From Pandoraea bronchicola (GTDB lineage Bacteria > Pseudomonadota > Gammaproteobacteria > Burkholderiales > Burkholderiaceae): 64,000 nt of DNA. This document shows, piece by piece, positions 34,579 to 42,973 of the stretch. The position numbers were made by a program, and so were the translations under genes. The DNA lies in assembly GCF_902459805.1 (NCBI RefSeq), contig NZ_CABPST010000001.1, forward strand, positions 496,001-560,000, in the 5' to 3' direction. The first letter of the stretch is position 1. Each line of letters opens with the position of its first letter. The notes under the pieces are model-generated. The model was not told where the DNA came from, made no database searches, and saw nothing but the letters and a program-made list of their open reading frames with translations.

Positions 34579-35973
34579 TTGGTACGTCTGATACTGCTGT
34601 TACTTGGCGTCGATTACTTGCGACGCCGGGCGAGTGCGCTGATCTGGATCGGCGCGATCTTCTTCGCCTTCGGGCTGGCGCTCATCGTCGACGCGCTCGA
34701 CGGTGTCGTCCACTTCCCGCTCAAGGTGTTCGCCTGGCTGCTCCTGCTCGAAGGGCTGGCAACGCTCGCCATCGCTACGATTGGCGTGGGCGGTCAGCGT
34801 CTGGTGCGCGGACTCAAGGGCGGAACGTTTACCGTCGCCGCACTGCTCGTTCTCTTCTTCGATCAACGCAACGGCAACTTCTGGTTGTCGATGCTGTTCG
34901 GCACCCTGTTCCTTGCCGACGGGCTGTTGCAATGCGTGGCCGCGTACGTCGTGCGGTACCCGCGCTGGGCGTGGGCGATGGCGGGCGGGTTGCTCGAGAT
35001 TGCCGTGGCGATCTTCTTCTACCAACCGTATCCGACGCATTACAAGGGCACGCTGCCCTACGCCATCGGGCTCGGACTCGCGTTCACCGGCTGGAACCTG
35101 CTGGTGCTCGCCATGCGCGCGCGACGCATGCGCCGCGACTTCCGCGTCGAGCAGATTCTCGGCGGCCCGGAGGACAAGCGCCGCCTGTGGAGCGAACGTC
35201 CCCGTGCGCCTCGCTGGGACGGCCCGCCTGCCGATTCCGAGCCCGCGTTGACGGTACACGTCTGGACGCCCTCAGGGTCGTCCAAGGCGCCTGCACGCCG
35301 CCACCCGGTGATCGATCGCTACATCGCCGCCGTCGACAAGAACGGTGTGATCTCGACGGGCCACGCGGCGCTCGAGAGCCACGAGGGCGTGTACGTGAGC
35401 CTCTATCCGGCCAAGGAAATCGACCGCTCCCCTGATCAGTTCGGACAACTGCTGCGCGCCACCCGCGAAAACGATGTGCCCGGCGTGTTCCAGCCGGACT
35501 ATGCAACCGAATCGAAGGCCTGGTGCCCATCGACGGTCAAGGTCCGCATTCGCAACTACAGCCCCCGCCAGCTGAGCGCGTTTTGGCAGACGTACCAGCA
35601 GAACGCCACCTACAACCTCACGCACCGCAACTGCTCGAGCAGTGTCGCCAAGGCCCTTGAAGCGGCCATCGAAGGCCGTGTGGGACAACTGGCGAATGGG
35701 GCCGACGCTGGCTGGTGGACATTCGTACGCCTATGGCTCACGCCCGAGTTGTGGGTCGCAGCGCAACTGCGCAAGCGAGCCAAGACGATGGCGTGGACAC
35801 CGGGGCTGGTGCTCGATTACGCGCGCGCGGTGAGCATGCTCGTCGATCCGCGTCCGTTCGGCTGGATCACGATGTCGTCGCTCGCGCTACGCCGCATGCG
35901 CAGGTCGCGTCGCGCGTGGCGCGAGGCCGCCAGGCAAGCCGCCGTCGCTCAGTCCCGGGGCAATCACGCGTGA
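34579..35973 (+). CDS. HdeD-like (DUF308) membrane protein fused to a permuted papain-like domain
   Basis: A 464-residue protein if it starts at TTG 34579, which has GGAG 8 bases upstream; a GTG at 34525 would add 18 residues. Residues 1-185 form six membrane segments of the HdeD/DUF308 type. A basic linker (about 180-235) leads to a soluble C-domain with His262 in 'STGHAALE' and Cys352 in 'LTHRNCSSSVAKALEAA'. A His before a Cys that opens a helix is the arrangement of circularly permuted papain-fold (NlpC/P60-like) hydrolases. The domain's substrate could be peptide, lipid or isopeptide; none can be read. AN inverted repeat TTGACGC/GCGTCAA (about 34467-34489) lies in the promoter region. Confidence 0.75.
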   Translation: MVRLILLLLGVDYLRRRASALIWIGAIFFAFGLALIVDALDGVVHFPLKVFAWLLLLEGLATLAIATIGVGGQRLVRGLKGGTFTVAALLVLFFDQRNGNFWLSMLFGTLFLADGLLQCVAAYVVRYPRWAWAMAGGLLEIAVAIFFYQPYPTHYKGTLPYAIGLGLAFTGWNLLVLAMRARRMRRDFRVEQILGGPEDKRRLWSERPRAPRWDGPPADSEPALTVHVWTPSGSSKAPARRHPVIDRYIAAVDKNGVISTGHAALESHEGVYVSLYPAKEIDRSPDQFGQLLRATRENDVPGVFQPDYATESKAWCPSTVKVRIRNYSPRQLSAFWQTYQQNATYNLTHRNCSSSVAKALEAAIEGRVGQLANGADAGWWTFVRLWLTPELWVAAQLRKRAKTMAWTPGLVLDYARAVSMLVDPRPFGWITMSSLALRRMRRSRRAWREAARQAAVAQSRGNHA

Positions 35974-36137
35974 CACGGCTAACTGTGCATTGATGCAGAG
36001 GGCCATCGAGACATTCGTATGGGGACGGGGTAACGTCACTTGTACTGGCCGGGGCGATGGCAACCCGCATTCGGGCGGCGCGTGTTCGTCGCCCGTGCGA
36101 GCTTCAGAAGCACAACCCGAGACGAGGACAGTTCAAC

Positions 36138-37310
36138 ATGTTCAACCGCCTGTGGCGTTTCGCGAGCGCCGCCCTGTTCGCCAGTCTGGTCATCGGCCGT
36201 GCCGCACACGCGATCACGCCCGACACCGCTCCCGCCACCATTCCCCACGGCGCCATCGTCGACCGGCAACCGCTCGAGGCCGATCACGGCTTGCCCGAGG
36301 CCGGCGAGCAATTCCGCATTCGTTACAGCTCCATCGACGGCGTTGGCGGCATCGAAGCCCGCGAGGATACCGGTGTCGTCTTCCTGCCCAAAGGACCGAC
36401 GCCCCCCGGCGGCTGGCCTGTCGTCGTATGGGCACACGGGACGGTTGGCGTCGCGAGCGCGTGCGCCCCATCGCTGAACGTGCGCAGCCAACGTGATATT
36501 CAGTACCTCGGCACGTGGCTGTCGCTCGGCTTCGCCATCGTGGCGCCCGATTACGCCGGCCTCGGCTCGCAAGGACTGCATCACTACCTGAATTCGCGCG
36601 CGCAAGCCTATAGCGTGCTCGACAGTCTGCTGGCTGCACGCAGCGTGTTCCCGTTGCAGAACCGCGTGGTGCTCGTCGGACAGTCGCAGGGCGCGCACGC
36701 GGCATTTGCGGCGGCGGGGCATCAACCCCACTACGCACCGGACGTCAAAGTGGTCGCGACCGTGCTGACGGGTACGCCGTACTTCAATGCCCAGACGTCC
36801 GCCGCCATGTTGTTCGCGAGCCAACCCGATCCGGGCGCACCGGACCCGAAGATCCCTTACGCGATGTACCTGTTCCTGTCAGCGGCCGATCGCGATCCGA
36901 CGTTGCAGGCGGCGCGGTATTTTTCGCCGCAGGCGCTGCCAGTGCTCGACGAGGCCCGCACGCTTTGCATTCGCGAGTTGACCGATCACTCCACTGCCGC
37001 TGGCCTGAACGCTGGCAATAGCCTCCAGCCGATGATCCAGAAGCTGCTGCATAACCAGACGCCGGCATTGCGCTACTCAACGCTGCACATCAAGCATCCG
37101 GTGTTCATCGGCATGGGCACGACGGACATCGACGTGCCGCTCATCATGCAGCAAGCGTTTGCGCGCGATGTGTCCAAAGCGGGAACGACCACGCTGGTCC
37201 GTGTGTATGACGGGCTCGATCACGACGCGACGGTCAATCCGTCGCTACGCGACTCGGTCCCTTTCGTGCTCGAACAGATGTCGGCGAAAGGACGTGCACG
37301 CGCACAATAA
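36138..37310 (+). CDS. Secreted alpha/beta hydrolase (secretory lipase-like)
   Basis: A 390-residue protein with a signal peptide (MFNRLWRFASAALFASLVIGRAAHA). The alpha/beta-hydrolase core has oxyanion 'WAHGT' (98-102), nucleophile Ser183 in 'VGQSQGAHAAF', and a late His in 'YDGLDHDATVN'. The fold resembles PF03583 secretory lipases and related periplasmic esterases. ATG 36138 is preferred because it gives a clean signal peptide and has GAGGA upstream; the upstream in-frame ATG at 36057 does not. Confidence 0.85.
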   Translation: MFNRLWRFASAALFASLVIGRAAHAITPDTAPATIPHGAIVDRQPLEADHGLPEAGEQFRIRYSSIDGVGGIEAREDTGVVFLPKGPTPPGGWPVVVWAHGTVGVASACAPSLNVRSQRDIQYLGTWLSLGFAIVAPDYAGLGSQGLHHYLNSRAQAYSVLDSLLAARSVFPLQNRVVLVGQSQGAHAAFAAAGHQPHYAPDVKVVATVLTGTPYFNAQTSAAMLFASQPDPGAPDPKIPYAMYLFLSAADRDPTLQAARYFSPQALPVLDEARTLCIRELTDHSTAAGLNAGNSLQPMIQKLLHNQTPALRYSTLHIKHPVFIGMGTTDIDVPLIMQQAFARDVSKAGTTTLVRVYDGLDHDATVNPSLRDSVPFVLEQMSAKGRARAQ

Positions 37311-37366
37311 CTAGAGGAAGGATTCGAGATTTCGGAGGGAGACAGACGGACGGCGAACGTGAGACC

Positions 37367-37401
37367 GGAAATAAATCATTGATTTCATGATATTTATTTC
37401 C
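37367..37401. promoter_or_regulatory. AT-rich inverted repeat upstream of the candidate RNA
   Basis: GGAAATAAAT and ATTTATTTCC flank an inner CAT/ATG pair. The AT-richness stands out from the surrounding GC-rich DNA. It lies about 70 bp upstream of the -10 box of the RNA candidate and may be a regulator site. Confidence 0.5.
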
Positions 37402-37480
37402 CGTTGCAAGCACGCAACACATGGGGGCTTACGTAAAAATACATATGGTGCATTGCAGCACGACATCCTATACTGAACTC

Positions 37481-37542
37481 GTCTCCTCCATGTCTCCTCC
37501 TGATATGGATTTAGCCCGCACCATGCGGGCTTTCTTTTTTTC
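37481..37542 (+). ncRNA. Candidate trans-acting sRNA with two GUCUCCUCC motifs
   Basis: A TATACT -10 box (37469-37474) would start a ~62-nt RNA. Its 5' end reads GTCTCCTCC-AT-GTCTCCTCC, two copies of a CU-rich anti-Shine-Dalgarno sequence. It ends in AGCCCGC/GCGGGCT (37513-37531) plus TTCTTTTTTT, a strong intrinsic terminator with the long U-tail preferred by Hfq. The -35 (TGGTGC) is poor. Alternatively it is the processed 3' end of the lipase transcript. Similar CCUCCUCC-loop RNAs are known in alpha-proteobacteria; a family match here is not claimed. Confidence 0.6.
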
Positions 37543-37590
37543 TGCGGCCGGAAAGCCAGTTGCCGTCCGGCCAATCAACGCCCGGGGCGA

Positions 37591-37896
37591 TCAGTCGATA
37601 GCGGCCGCGCACGCGTCCGTCGGCGCCGCCAGCACGCCTCCCACCCCTGGAATGATCTTCAGTCCGGCCGATGTCACCCGGCACGGCGCCGCGAGCAATC
37701 CACATCCCGACACCGACGTCACGAACGGAAGAACCGCGAACAGGGCCCACCAGCGGCGCAGGTTGCGCGGCGCGGGCCTCGAGGCAGCTTTGGCCTCGTC
37801 CGTGTCCTCGACGTGGGGGGTGGGCTCGCCGGCGGTCACGGGTCGAACGCGCGAAACGGCAATGGCCTGATGGCGCATCGGGGGGAGCGTGGTCAT
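37591..37896 (-). CDS. DUF6726 family small protein
   Basis: A 101-residue protein with one hydrophobic segment near residues 48-66 ending in 'VTSVSGCGLLAAPCRVTSAGLKIIPGVGGVLAAPTDACAAAID'. The GCGLLAAPCR...IPxVG...P.D.CA pattern is the conserved end of the DUF6726 family of Burkholderiales, as I recall it. The Cys after 'SVSG' may be a lipidation site, though it lies far from the N-terminus. Function is unknown. Confidence 0.75.
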   Translation of the reverse strand: MTTLPPMRHQAIAVSRVRPVTAGEPTPHVEDTDEAKAASRPAPRNLRRWWALFAVLPFVTSVSGCGLLAAPCRVTSAGLKIIPGVGGVLAAPTDACAAAID

Positions 37897-37979
37897 AAGG
37901 GGATGTCCTGAAATGGGCGGGATGCCGGCAAGTCGTGCCGTTCGGGCGCGTCGCTCACAAACGCGCGATGCGTGATGGC

Positions 37980-38261
37980 TCACGTGGCCGGTGTCGTGTG
38001 ACCGATGTACGTGAAGCGTGGCATCGGCCCGCTGTCCGTCATCACCGGTTCATTCCAGATACGCAGCAGGCGGGTGCTCATAGGCAGCCCTTCACGCGGA
38101 TAGAGTCGCGTATAAACGACCACCGGTTCATCGGTCTCGTCGGCGCGGGCGATGCCCAGCGCGAGATAGCAATTGCCTTTGTAGTGACGGTAAACACCCG
38201 GGCGGAACGCCTCGATTTCCGGCGTGGATTCCGCCGATGGCGCTGGCACATTCGAAAACAT
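37980..38261 (-). CDS. DUF1653 family protein
   Basis: A 93-residue protein with 'FRPGVYRHYKGNCYLALGIARADETDEPVVVYTRLYPREGLPMSTRLLRIWNEPV', the compact beta-rich DUF1653 domain. The function is unknown. GGAG lies 9 bases before ATG 38261; an in-frame ATG at 38279 would add six residues. It precedes the DUF6726 gene on the same strand. Confidence 0.88.
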   Translation of the reverse strand: MFSNVPAPSAESTPEIEAFRPGVYRHYKGNCYLALGIARADETDEPVVVYTRLYPREGLPMSTRLLRIWNEPVMTDSGPMPRFTYIGHTTPAT

Positions 38262-38329
38262 CGTTCTCTTCTCCTGCATACGACAACCGGATTCGATCCG
38301 GCACAAGACGCGCTCGCGAACGTTCCGCG

Positions 38330-39121
38330 TCAGCGCGGAACTGCGATACCTACCGACTTCGCCAGCGGCGCGGGCGAGATGCCCGACACGCCGCGGAACG
38401 GCTCGTCCAGATTGATGATCAACGCGATCACCATCCCGATCGCCCCCATGTGGATCGCGATGATGAAATTGCCTTTCCACGAGCCCGGATACCGGCCGTT
38501 CATTGCCATCGCCGCCAGCATGAAGAGCGAGATGACCCACCAGAACACACCGGGTACCGTTTTCGTGGAGTTCTCGAAGCGTCCTTGCCGCGACTCTTCC
38601 AGCCGGTCGAGCAGCGTACGGATCGAACTGGCGCTGTCTTCGTGCCTCGCGACCACACGGCGCGTAGCGCCGACGAACGCCGTCAGGGCGTCTTCCGTGA
38701 CCGGCGACAGATCGGGATCGGCCGTGCTCAATGACGTCCACTCGTCGGTCACGGCAGACTTCACATAACTGCGCAGCAGCACGCGGGCCGCCTGCGCATC
38801 GGCATCTCCGACCGCCTTGAGTTCGCGATCCAGACGCCTCACCACCGACGCTTCATGCAACGCCTGATCATCGGCATGACCGAGGTTAGCGCGCACGTCG
38901 GTCAGCACGTGAGCGAGCACGAAAACAATGAAGGCGAGCAGACTGCCATGAACGACATCGGCCACCGTGCCGCGAACTTCAGACGGATCGGCCAGCCGGT
39001 CGAACAACCAGATGCGCGCAAGCCAGGCGACGACAACGGCGAGCAGCGCCGTGCCGAGCGCCATGCAGACGAGCAACAGCGCCGTCGGCAGCAGCGTCAT
39101 TTGGTCAACCAGCCATTGCAT
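38330..39121 (-). CDS. DUF4239-like membrane protein
   Basis: A 263-residue protein with four membrane segments: two at the N-terminus (about 12-36 and 55-75) and two near the C-terminus (about 190-210 and 220-240). Between them is a long helical soluble region ('RRLDRELKAVGDADAQAARVLLRSYVKSAVTDEW'). The layout matches the bestrophin-like DUF4239 family, of unknown function. It is first in a minus-strand run with the DUF1653 and DUF6726 genes. Confidence 0.82.
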   Translation of the reverse strand: MQWLVDQMTLLPTALLLVCMALGTALLAVVVAWLARIWLFDRLADPSEVRGTVADVVHGSLLAFIVFVLAHVLTDVRANLGHADDQALHEASVVRRLDRELKAVGDADAQAARVLLRSYVKSAVTDEWTSLSTADPDLSPVTEDALTAFVGATRRVVARHEDSASSIRTLLDRLEESRQGRFENSTKTVPGVFWWVISLFMLAAMAMNGRYPGSWKGNFIIAIHMGAIGMVIALIINLDEPFRGVSGISPAPLAKSVGIAVPR

Positions 39122-39316
39122 TCGCGTCCCCTTGCATGCGTCGTTATCAAACCTCTATGGAACCAGCATCGCGGCGGTACGTCACGCCACGTAAGGCCAA
39201 GTCATGCTACGCAACGCCCCGCCGCCGATGCGGCGACTATACCTGATGCACCAACGACGGCAACTTTGAAAAATTTCCGCGCCTGACAGCGGAAACGTGG
39301 CGAAAGATCTTACCGC

Positions 39317-39802
39317 TCAGAGGGCCTTGGTCAACAACACGGTCGTAAAACCGCTATCCCATTCCTCGTCGGGATACATCGCGACCTCGGCGTAACCGTG
39401 CCGGGCGTAGAACGCGCGGCTTTGCGTGTTGAAAGTGTCCGTTTCGAGACGGGCGACGCGATGCCCCGTCGCGCGCATGTGCGCCTCGGCGTGCGCCAGC
39501 AGCAACGCACCGATGCCCCGGCGCTGCTGCGACGGCGCCACATGCAAGGCGTCGATGAAGTCGTCCAATACGTGCACCATGCCGACAACCGGATCACCGT
39601 CCGCGCCCAGCACCGCCACCGTGAACTCGTGCCAATGGGACTGCACGTAGGCTTGCGTGCGCTCGCCAGAGGCAAACGCCGCCGCCGCCTCGGGTCGCAG
39701 CATGGGCGCCCATGTCGTGTAATACGTCTGCATGAGCAGCGACGTGAGCGCCGCCACGTCCGGCTCGCGCGCGTTGCGCAGCACGATTTCAGGACCACGC
39801 AT
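39317..39802 (-). CDS. GNAT family N-acetyltransferase
   Basis: A 161-residue acetyl-CoA-dependent acyltransferase. 'IDALHVAPSQQRRGIGALLLAHAEAHM' is the acetyl-CoA-binding motif A (Q/RxxGxG/A), and 'ETDTFNTQSRAFYARHGYAEV' is motif B. The substrate is unknown. Its start overlaps the end of the helicase gene by 14 bases, so it is probably translated from the same mRNA. Confidence 0.92.
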   Translation of the reverse strand: MRGPEIVLRNAREPDVAALTSLLMQTYYTTWAPMLRPEAAAAFASGERTQAYVQSHWHEFTVAVLGADGDPVVGMVHVLDDFIDALHVAPSQQRRGIGALLLAHAEAHMRATGHRVARLETDTFNTQSRAFYARHGYAEVAMYPDEEWDSGFTTVLLTKAL

Positions 39803-41873
39803 TGCGGAGCTTCCTTGCCACGTCGATATGGACGGTCACGTCACCCACCGGTCCGCGCGGGCCGTCGCCCTCGCGCGGCTTCGGCAGCATCTCGTACAGC
39901 GGCAACATCTTGTCGGAAACGAAACGGCTGCGCGTGCCATAAACGTGACGATCTCCCAGACCGGTCTGCTGATGGACGTAGAACCGCTGCGGCACGACCA
40001 GTTGCAGCGACGCCTTTGCGCGTGTCATGGCCACATACAACAGCCGTCGCTCTTCCTCGACGTCTGCGTCATCGCCCGTGCTCATGTCCGACGGAATGCA
40101 TCCGTCGACCACGTTGAGCACATAGACCGAGTGCCATTCCTGCCCTTTGGCACTATGAATGGTGGACAGAATCAGATAGTCCTCGTCGAGCAACGGCGCG
40201 CCGGATTGCGCACTCGTGGCATCGGGAGGATCGAGCGTCAATTCGGTCAGGAATGTCTCGCGAGAGCCATACGTGCCGGCAATGCGTGCGAGTTGTTCGA
40301 GATCGGCCTGACGCACGGCGGCATCATCGAAGCGCTGCGTGAGCAGCGGCGCGTACCAGCGCAACGCGAGATCGACATCGGCCGGCCAAGCGAGACGCGT
40401 GTCATGCAGCGCCATGAAGATGTCAACGAACGCACGCCAGTCGGCTGCGGCGGCCGACGGCGGCTTGAAGTCCGCGAGCACCTGCGCGGGCGTGGCCGAT
40501 TGCGCCATGGCGTCGAGCAGACGCGTTGCGCTCACCGGACCGATGCCGGGCACGAGCTGCGCCACACGAAACCCCGACAAGCGGCTGGCCGGGTTGTGCG
40601 CCCAACGCAGGATCGACAGCATGTCCTTCACGTGCGCCGCCTCGAGAAACTTCAACCCCCCGAATTTCACGAACGGGATGTTGCGACGCGTCAGCTCCAG
40701 CTCGAGCGCCGCACTATGGCTGCCCGTGCGGAACAACACCGCCTGCTGCTTCAGCGGCGTGCCTGTCTCGCGTTGCGCCAGCACCTGATCGGCGACCCAG
40801 CGCGCCTGCCCCGATTCGTCGCTCACGTTGACGAGCTGCGGCAGACGCGTCGAGCGGCGATCGGTCCACAGCGCCTTCGCGTAGCGCTCGCTCGACTCGG
40901 CGATCACGGCATTGGACGCATCGAGAATGGGTTGCGTCGAACGGTAGTTACGCTCGAGCGTGACCACATGTGCGGGCTCGGCGAACTGGCCCGGGAAATC
41001 GAGAATGTTGCGGATCGTCGCCGCGCGAAACGCATAGATGGACTGCGCATCGTCTCCGACGACCGTCAGACCGCGGCCATCGGGCTTCATTGCGAGCAAA
41101 ATCTGCGCCTGCAACCGGTTGGTGTCCTGATACTCGTCGACGAGGACATGATCGAAGCGCTCACCCAACTCGCGCGCGAGTTCCGGTGCGCTCATCATTT
41201 CGGCCCAGTACAACAACAGGTCGTCGTAATCGAGAACGTGCTGGGCTTGCTTGGCGTCGACATAGGCGCCGAAGAGCGTCTTGAGTTGCGCCTCCCATTG
41301 CGCGCACCACGGAAAGGACTTCGCAAGCACCTCGGCGAGCGGTCGCTGACTGTTCACCACGCGCGAATAGATCGACAGACACGTGCCCTTGAGCGGGAAA
41401 CGCGACTGCGTGTTGGAAAAACCGAGTTCGTGACGCGCAATGCCGAGCAGATCTTCGGCGTCGCTGCGATCGTGAATGGTGAACGCTTCCGACAAGCCGA
41501 TACGCGTTGCAAAGTCGCGCAAGAGACGCGCACCGATGGCGTGAAACGTTCCGGCCCACGGCAGCGACGGCGGTTGCGACGACGCCAGACCCAGCACCTT
41601 CTGCAACACGGCACCCACTCGCCGTTCCATTTCGCCCGCCGCGCGTCGCGAGAACGTGAGCAGCAGAATGCGATTGGGGTCGGCCCCGCGCACAATCAGG
41701 TTGGCCACGCGATGGGCGAGGGTGCTCGTCTTGCCCGAGCCCGCCCCGGCAATGACGAGCAACGGGCCGCCCGGGGCGCCGCCATCACCCACACCGTGGT
41801 CGACGGCCTCGCGCTGGCGTTCGTTGAGTTCGGCCCACGGATCGCGGGCGGCGGCAGTCGGCTGTTCTGACAT
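39789..41873 (-). CDS. UvrD/Rep-family ATP-dependent DNA helicase
   Basis: A 694-residue superfamily-1A helicase. 'ELNERQREAVDHG' is the Q-motif and 'LVIAGAGSGKTSTLAHR' is Walker A (42-50). 'FDHVLVDEYQDTNRLQ', 'LTVVGDDAQSIYAFRAA', 'LERNYRSTQPIL' and 'LSTIHSAKGQEWHSVYV' are motifs II, III, IV and V. It is the short form without the UvrD C-terminal extension. The open frame begins at 41927, but Met 41873 starts the family-like sequence; neither has a good ribosome site. It is divergent from a DUF72 gene across a LexA-like box. Confidence 0.93.
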   Translation of the reverse strand: MSEQPTAAARDPWAELNERQREAVDHGVGDGGAPGGPLLVIAGAGSGKTSTLAHRVANLIVRGADPNRILLLTFSRRAAGEMERRVGAVLQKVLGLASSQPPSLPWAGTFHAIGARLLRDFATRIGLSEAFTIHDRSDAEDLLGIARHELGFSNTQSRFPLKGTCLSIYSRVVNSQRPLAEVLAKSFPWCAQWEAQLKTLFGAYVDAKQAQHVLDYDDLLLYWAEMMSAPELARELGERFDHVLVDEYQDTNRLQAQILLAMKPDGRGLTVVGDDAQSIYAFRAATIRNILDFPGQFAEPAHVVTLERNYRSTQPILDASNAVIAESSERYAKALWTDRRSTRLPQLVNVSDESGQARWVADQVLAQRETGTPLKQQAVLFRTGSHSAALELELTRRNIPFVKFGGLKFLEAAHVKDMLSILRWAHNPASRLSGFRVAQLVPGIGPVSATRLLDAMAQSATPAQVLADFKPPSAAAADWRAFVDIFMALHDTRLAWPADVDLALRWYAPLLTQRFDDAAVRQADLEQLARIAGTYGSRETFLTELTLDPPDATSAQSGAPLLDEDYLILSTIHSAKGQEWHSVYVLNVVDGCIPSDMSTGDDADVEEERRLLYVAMTRAKASLQLVVPQRFYVHQQTGLGDRHVYGTRSRFVSDKMLPLYEMLPKPREGDGPRGPVGDVTVHIDVARKLRNAWS

Positions 41874-41933
41874 GCGAGATCTGGGAGAACCACAAGAATG
41901 CGGGGCATTGCCCGCAGCTACGCTCATTGAGTA

Positions 41934-41949
41934 CTGTATATTTGTACAT
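41934..41949. promoter_or_regulatory. LexA-like (SOS) box
   Basis: CTGTATATTTGTACAT matches 13 of 16 positions of CTGTATATATATACAG. It lies between the divergent UvrD-type helicase and DUF72 genes, just before the DUF72 start. Confidence 0.5.
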
Positions 41950-41956
41950 TATAACG

Positions 41957-42973
41957 ATGGCGCCAACGTCCATCGAGCCCCCCTCCGACATCGAGACGAA
42001 TCCCGGCCATCGCCCCGCCGATGGCCCACCGACCTGCCTCATGACAATTCGCACCGGCACCTCGTCGTGGACCGACCCGACGCTCATTGCGTGCGGACGG
42101 TTCTACCCGCCGGGCGTCGATACGCCCGAGGCCCGGTTGCGTCATTACGCCTCGACGTTCGATCTGGTCGAGGTCGACAGCAGCTATTACCGCTTGCCCG
42201 ACGCCGCCGTGGCATGGCGATGGACACAACGCACGCCGCCGTCGTTCCGTTTTCACATCAAGGCGTTTCGCGCGTTCACGGGTCATACGACGCCCCTCGC
42301 AGCGTTTCCGCCCGACATCGCCGAAGCCATTGGCGCGAGTACTGGGCAGGCAGCCCGGCAAGCGGTCTCCATTGCATCGAATGACATTCCGGCCGAACTG
42401 CGCGACGAACTCTGGCGACGTTATCTCGAAGCCGTCGAGCCGCTGCGTCAGAGCGGGCAACTGACGGCGATTCACTTCCAGTTCTCGCCGCGCATACGCA
42501 ACGACAAGGCGGGCCGGGCGCTCGTCTTCGAGACAGCGCGGCGATTGGATGGCGAACGGCACGCCATCGAGTTTCGTCACCGCAGCTGGTTCGATACGCC
42601 GTCGCGCGAGGCCGCCACGCTCGCCATGCTGCGGGAAACGGGCGCGGCACACACCGTGGTCGACAGTCCGGGCGGATTCGACAACACGGTGCCCGCCGTC
42701 TGGGCGACAACGCGCGACGACCTGTGTGTTGTGCGTCTGCACGGCCGCAACGCCGCCGCGTGGAACCGCCAGGGAGTCGTTGCCTCATCCGGGCGCTTCG
42801 TCTACGAGTACAGCGCGAGCGAATTGATCGACATTTCGGCCCGCGTCCAACGCATCGCTGCACTGGCTGACGATACGCACGTCCTCTTCAATACGAATCA
42901 TGAGGATCAGGGCATGAAGAATGCGTCGGCCTTTCAGCGCACCCTCGCGGATCTGGCTCGCGGCGCGTTTTAG
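41957..42973 (+). CDS. DUF72 family protein (YecE-like)
   Basis: A 338-residue TIM-barrel-like protein. 'IRTGTSSWTDPTLIACGRFYPP', 'LRHYASTFDLVEVDSSYYRLP', 'FRFHIKAFRAFTGH' and 'HAIEFRHRSWFD' are the DUF72 hallmarks. 'RLHGRNAAAWNRQ' and 'HVLFNTNHEDQGMKNA' close the domain. Function is unknown, although DUF72 members often sit near repair genes. Met 41957 or Met 42041 could be the start; the latter is closer to the usual family beginning. It converges on and overlaps the fluoride antiporter gene by four bases. Confidence 0.92.
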   Translation: MAPTSIEPPSDIETNPGHRPADGPPTCLMTIRTGTSSWTDPTLIACGRFYPPGVDTPEARLRHYASTFDLVEVDSSYYRLPDAAVAWRWTQRTPPSFRFHIKAFRAFTGHTTPLAAFPPDIAEAIGASTGQAARQAVSIASNDIPAELRDELWRRYLEAVEPLRQSGQLTAIHFQFSPRIRNDKAGRALVFETARRLDGERHAIEFRHRSWFDTPSREAATLAMLRETGAAHTVVDSPGGFDNTVPAVWATTRDDLCVVRLHGRNAAAWNRQGVVASSGRFVYEYSASELIDISARVQRIAALADDTHVLFNTNHEDQGMKNASAFQRTLADLARGAF

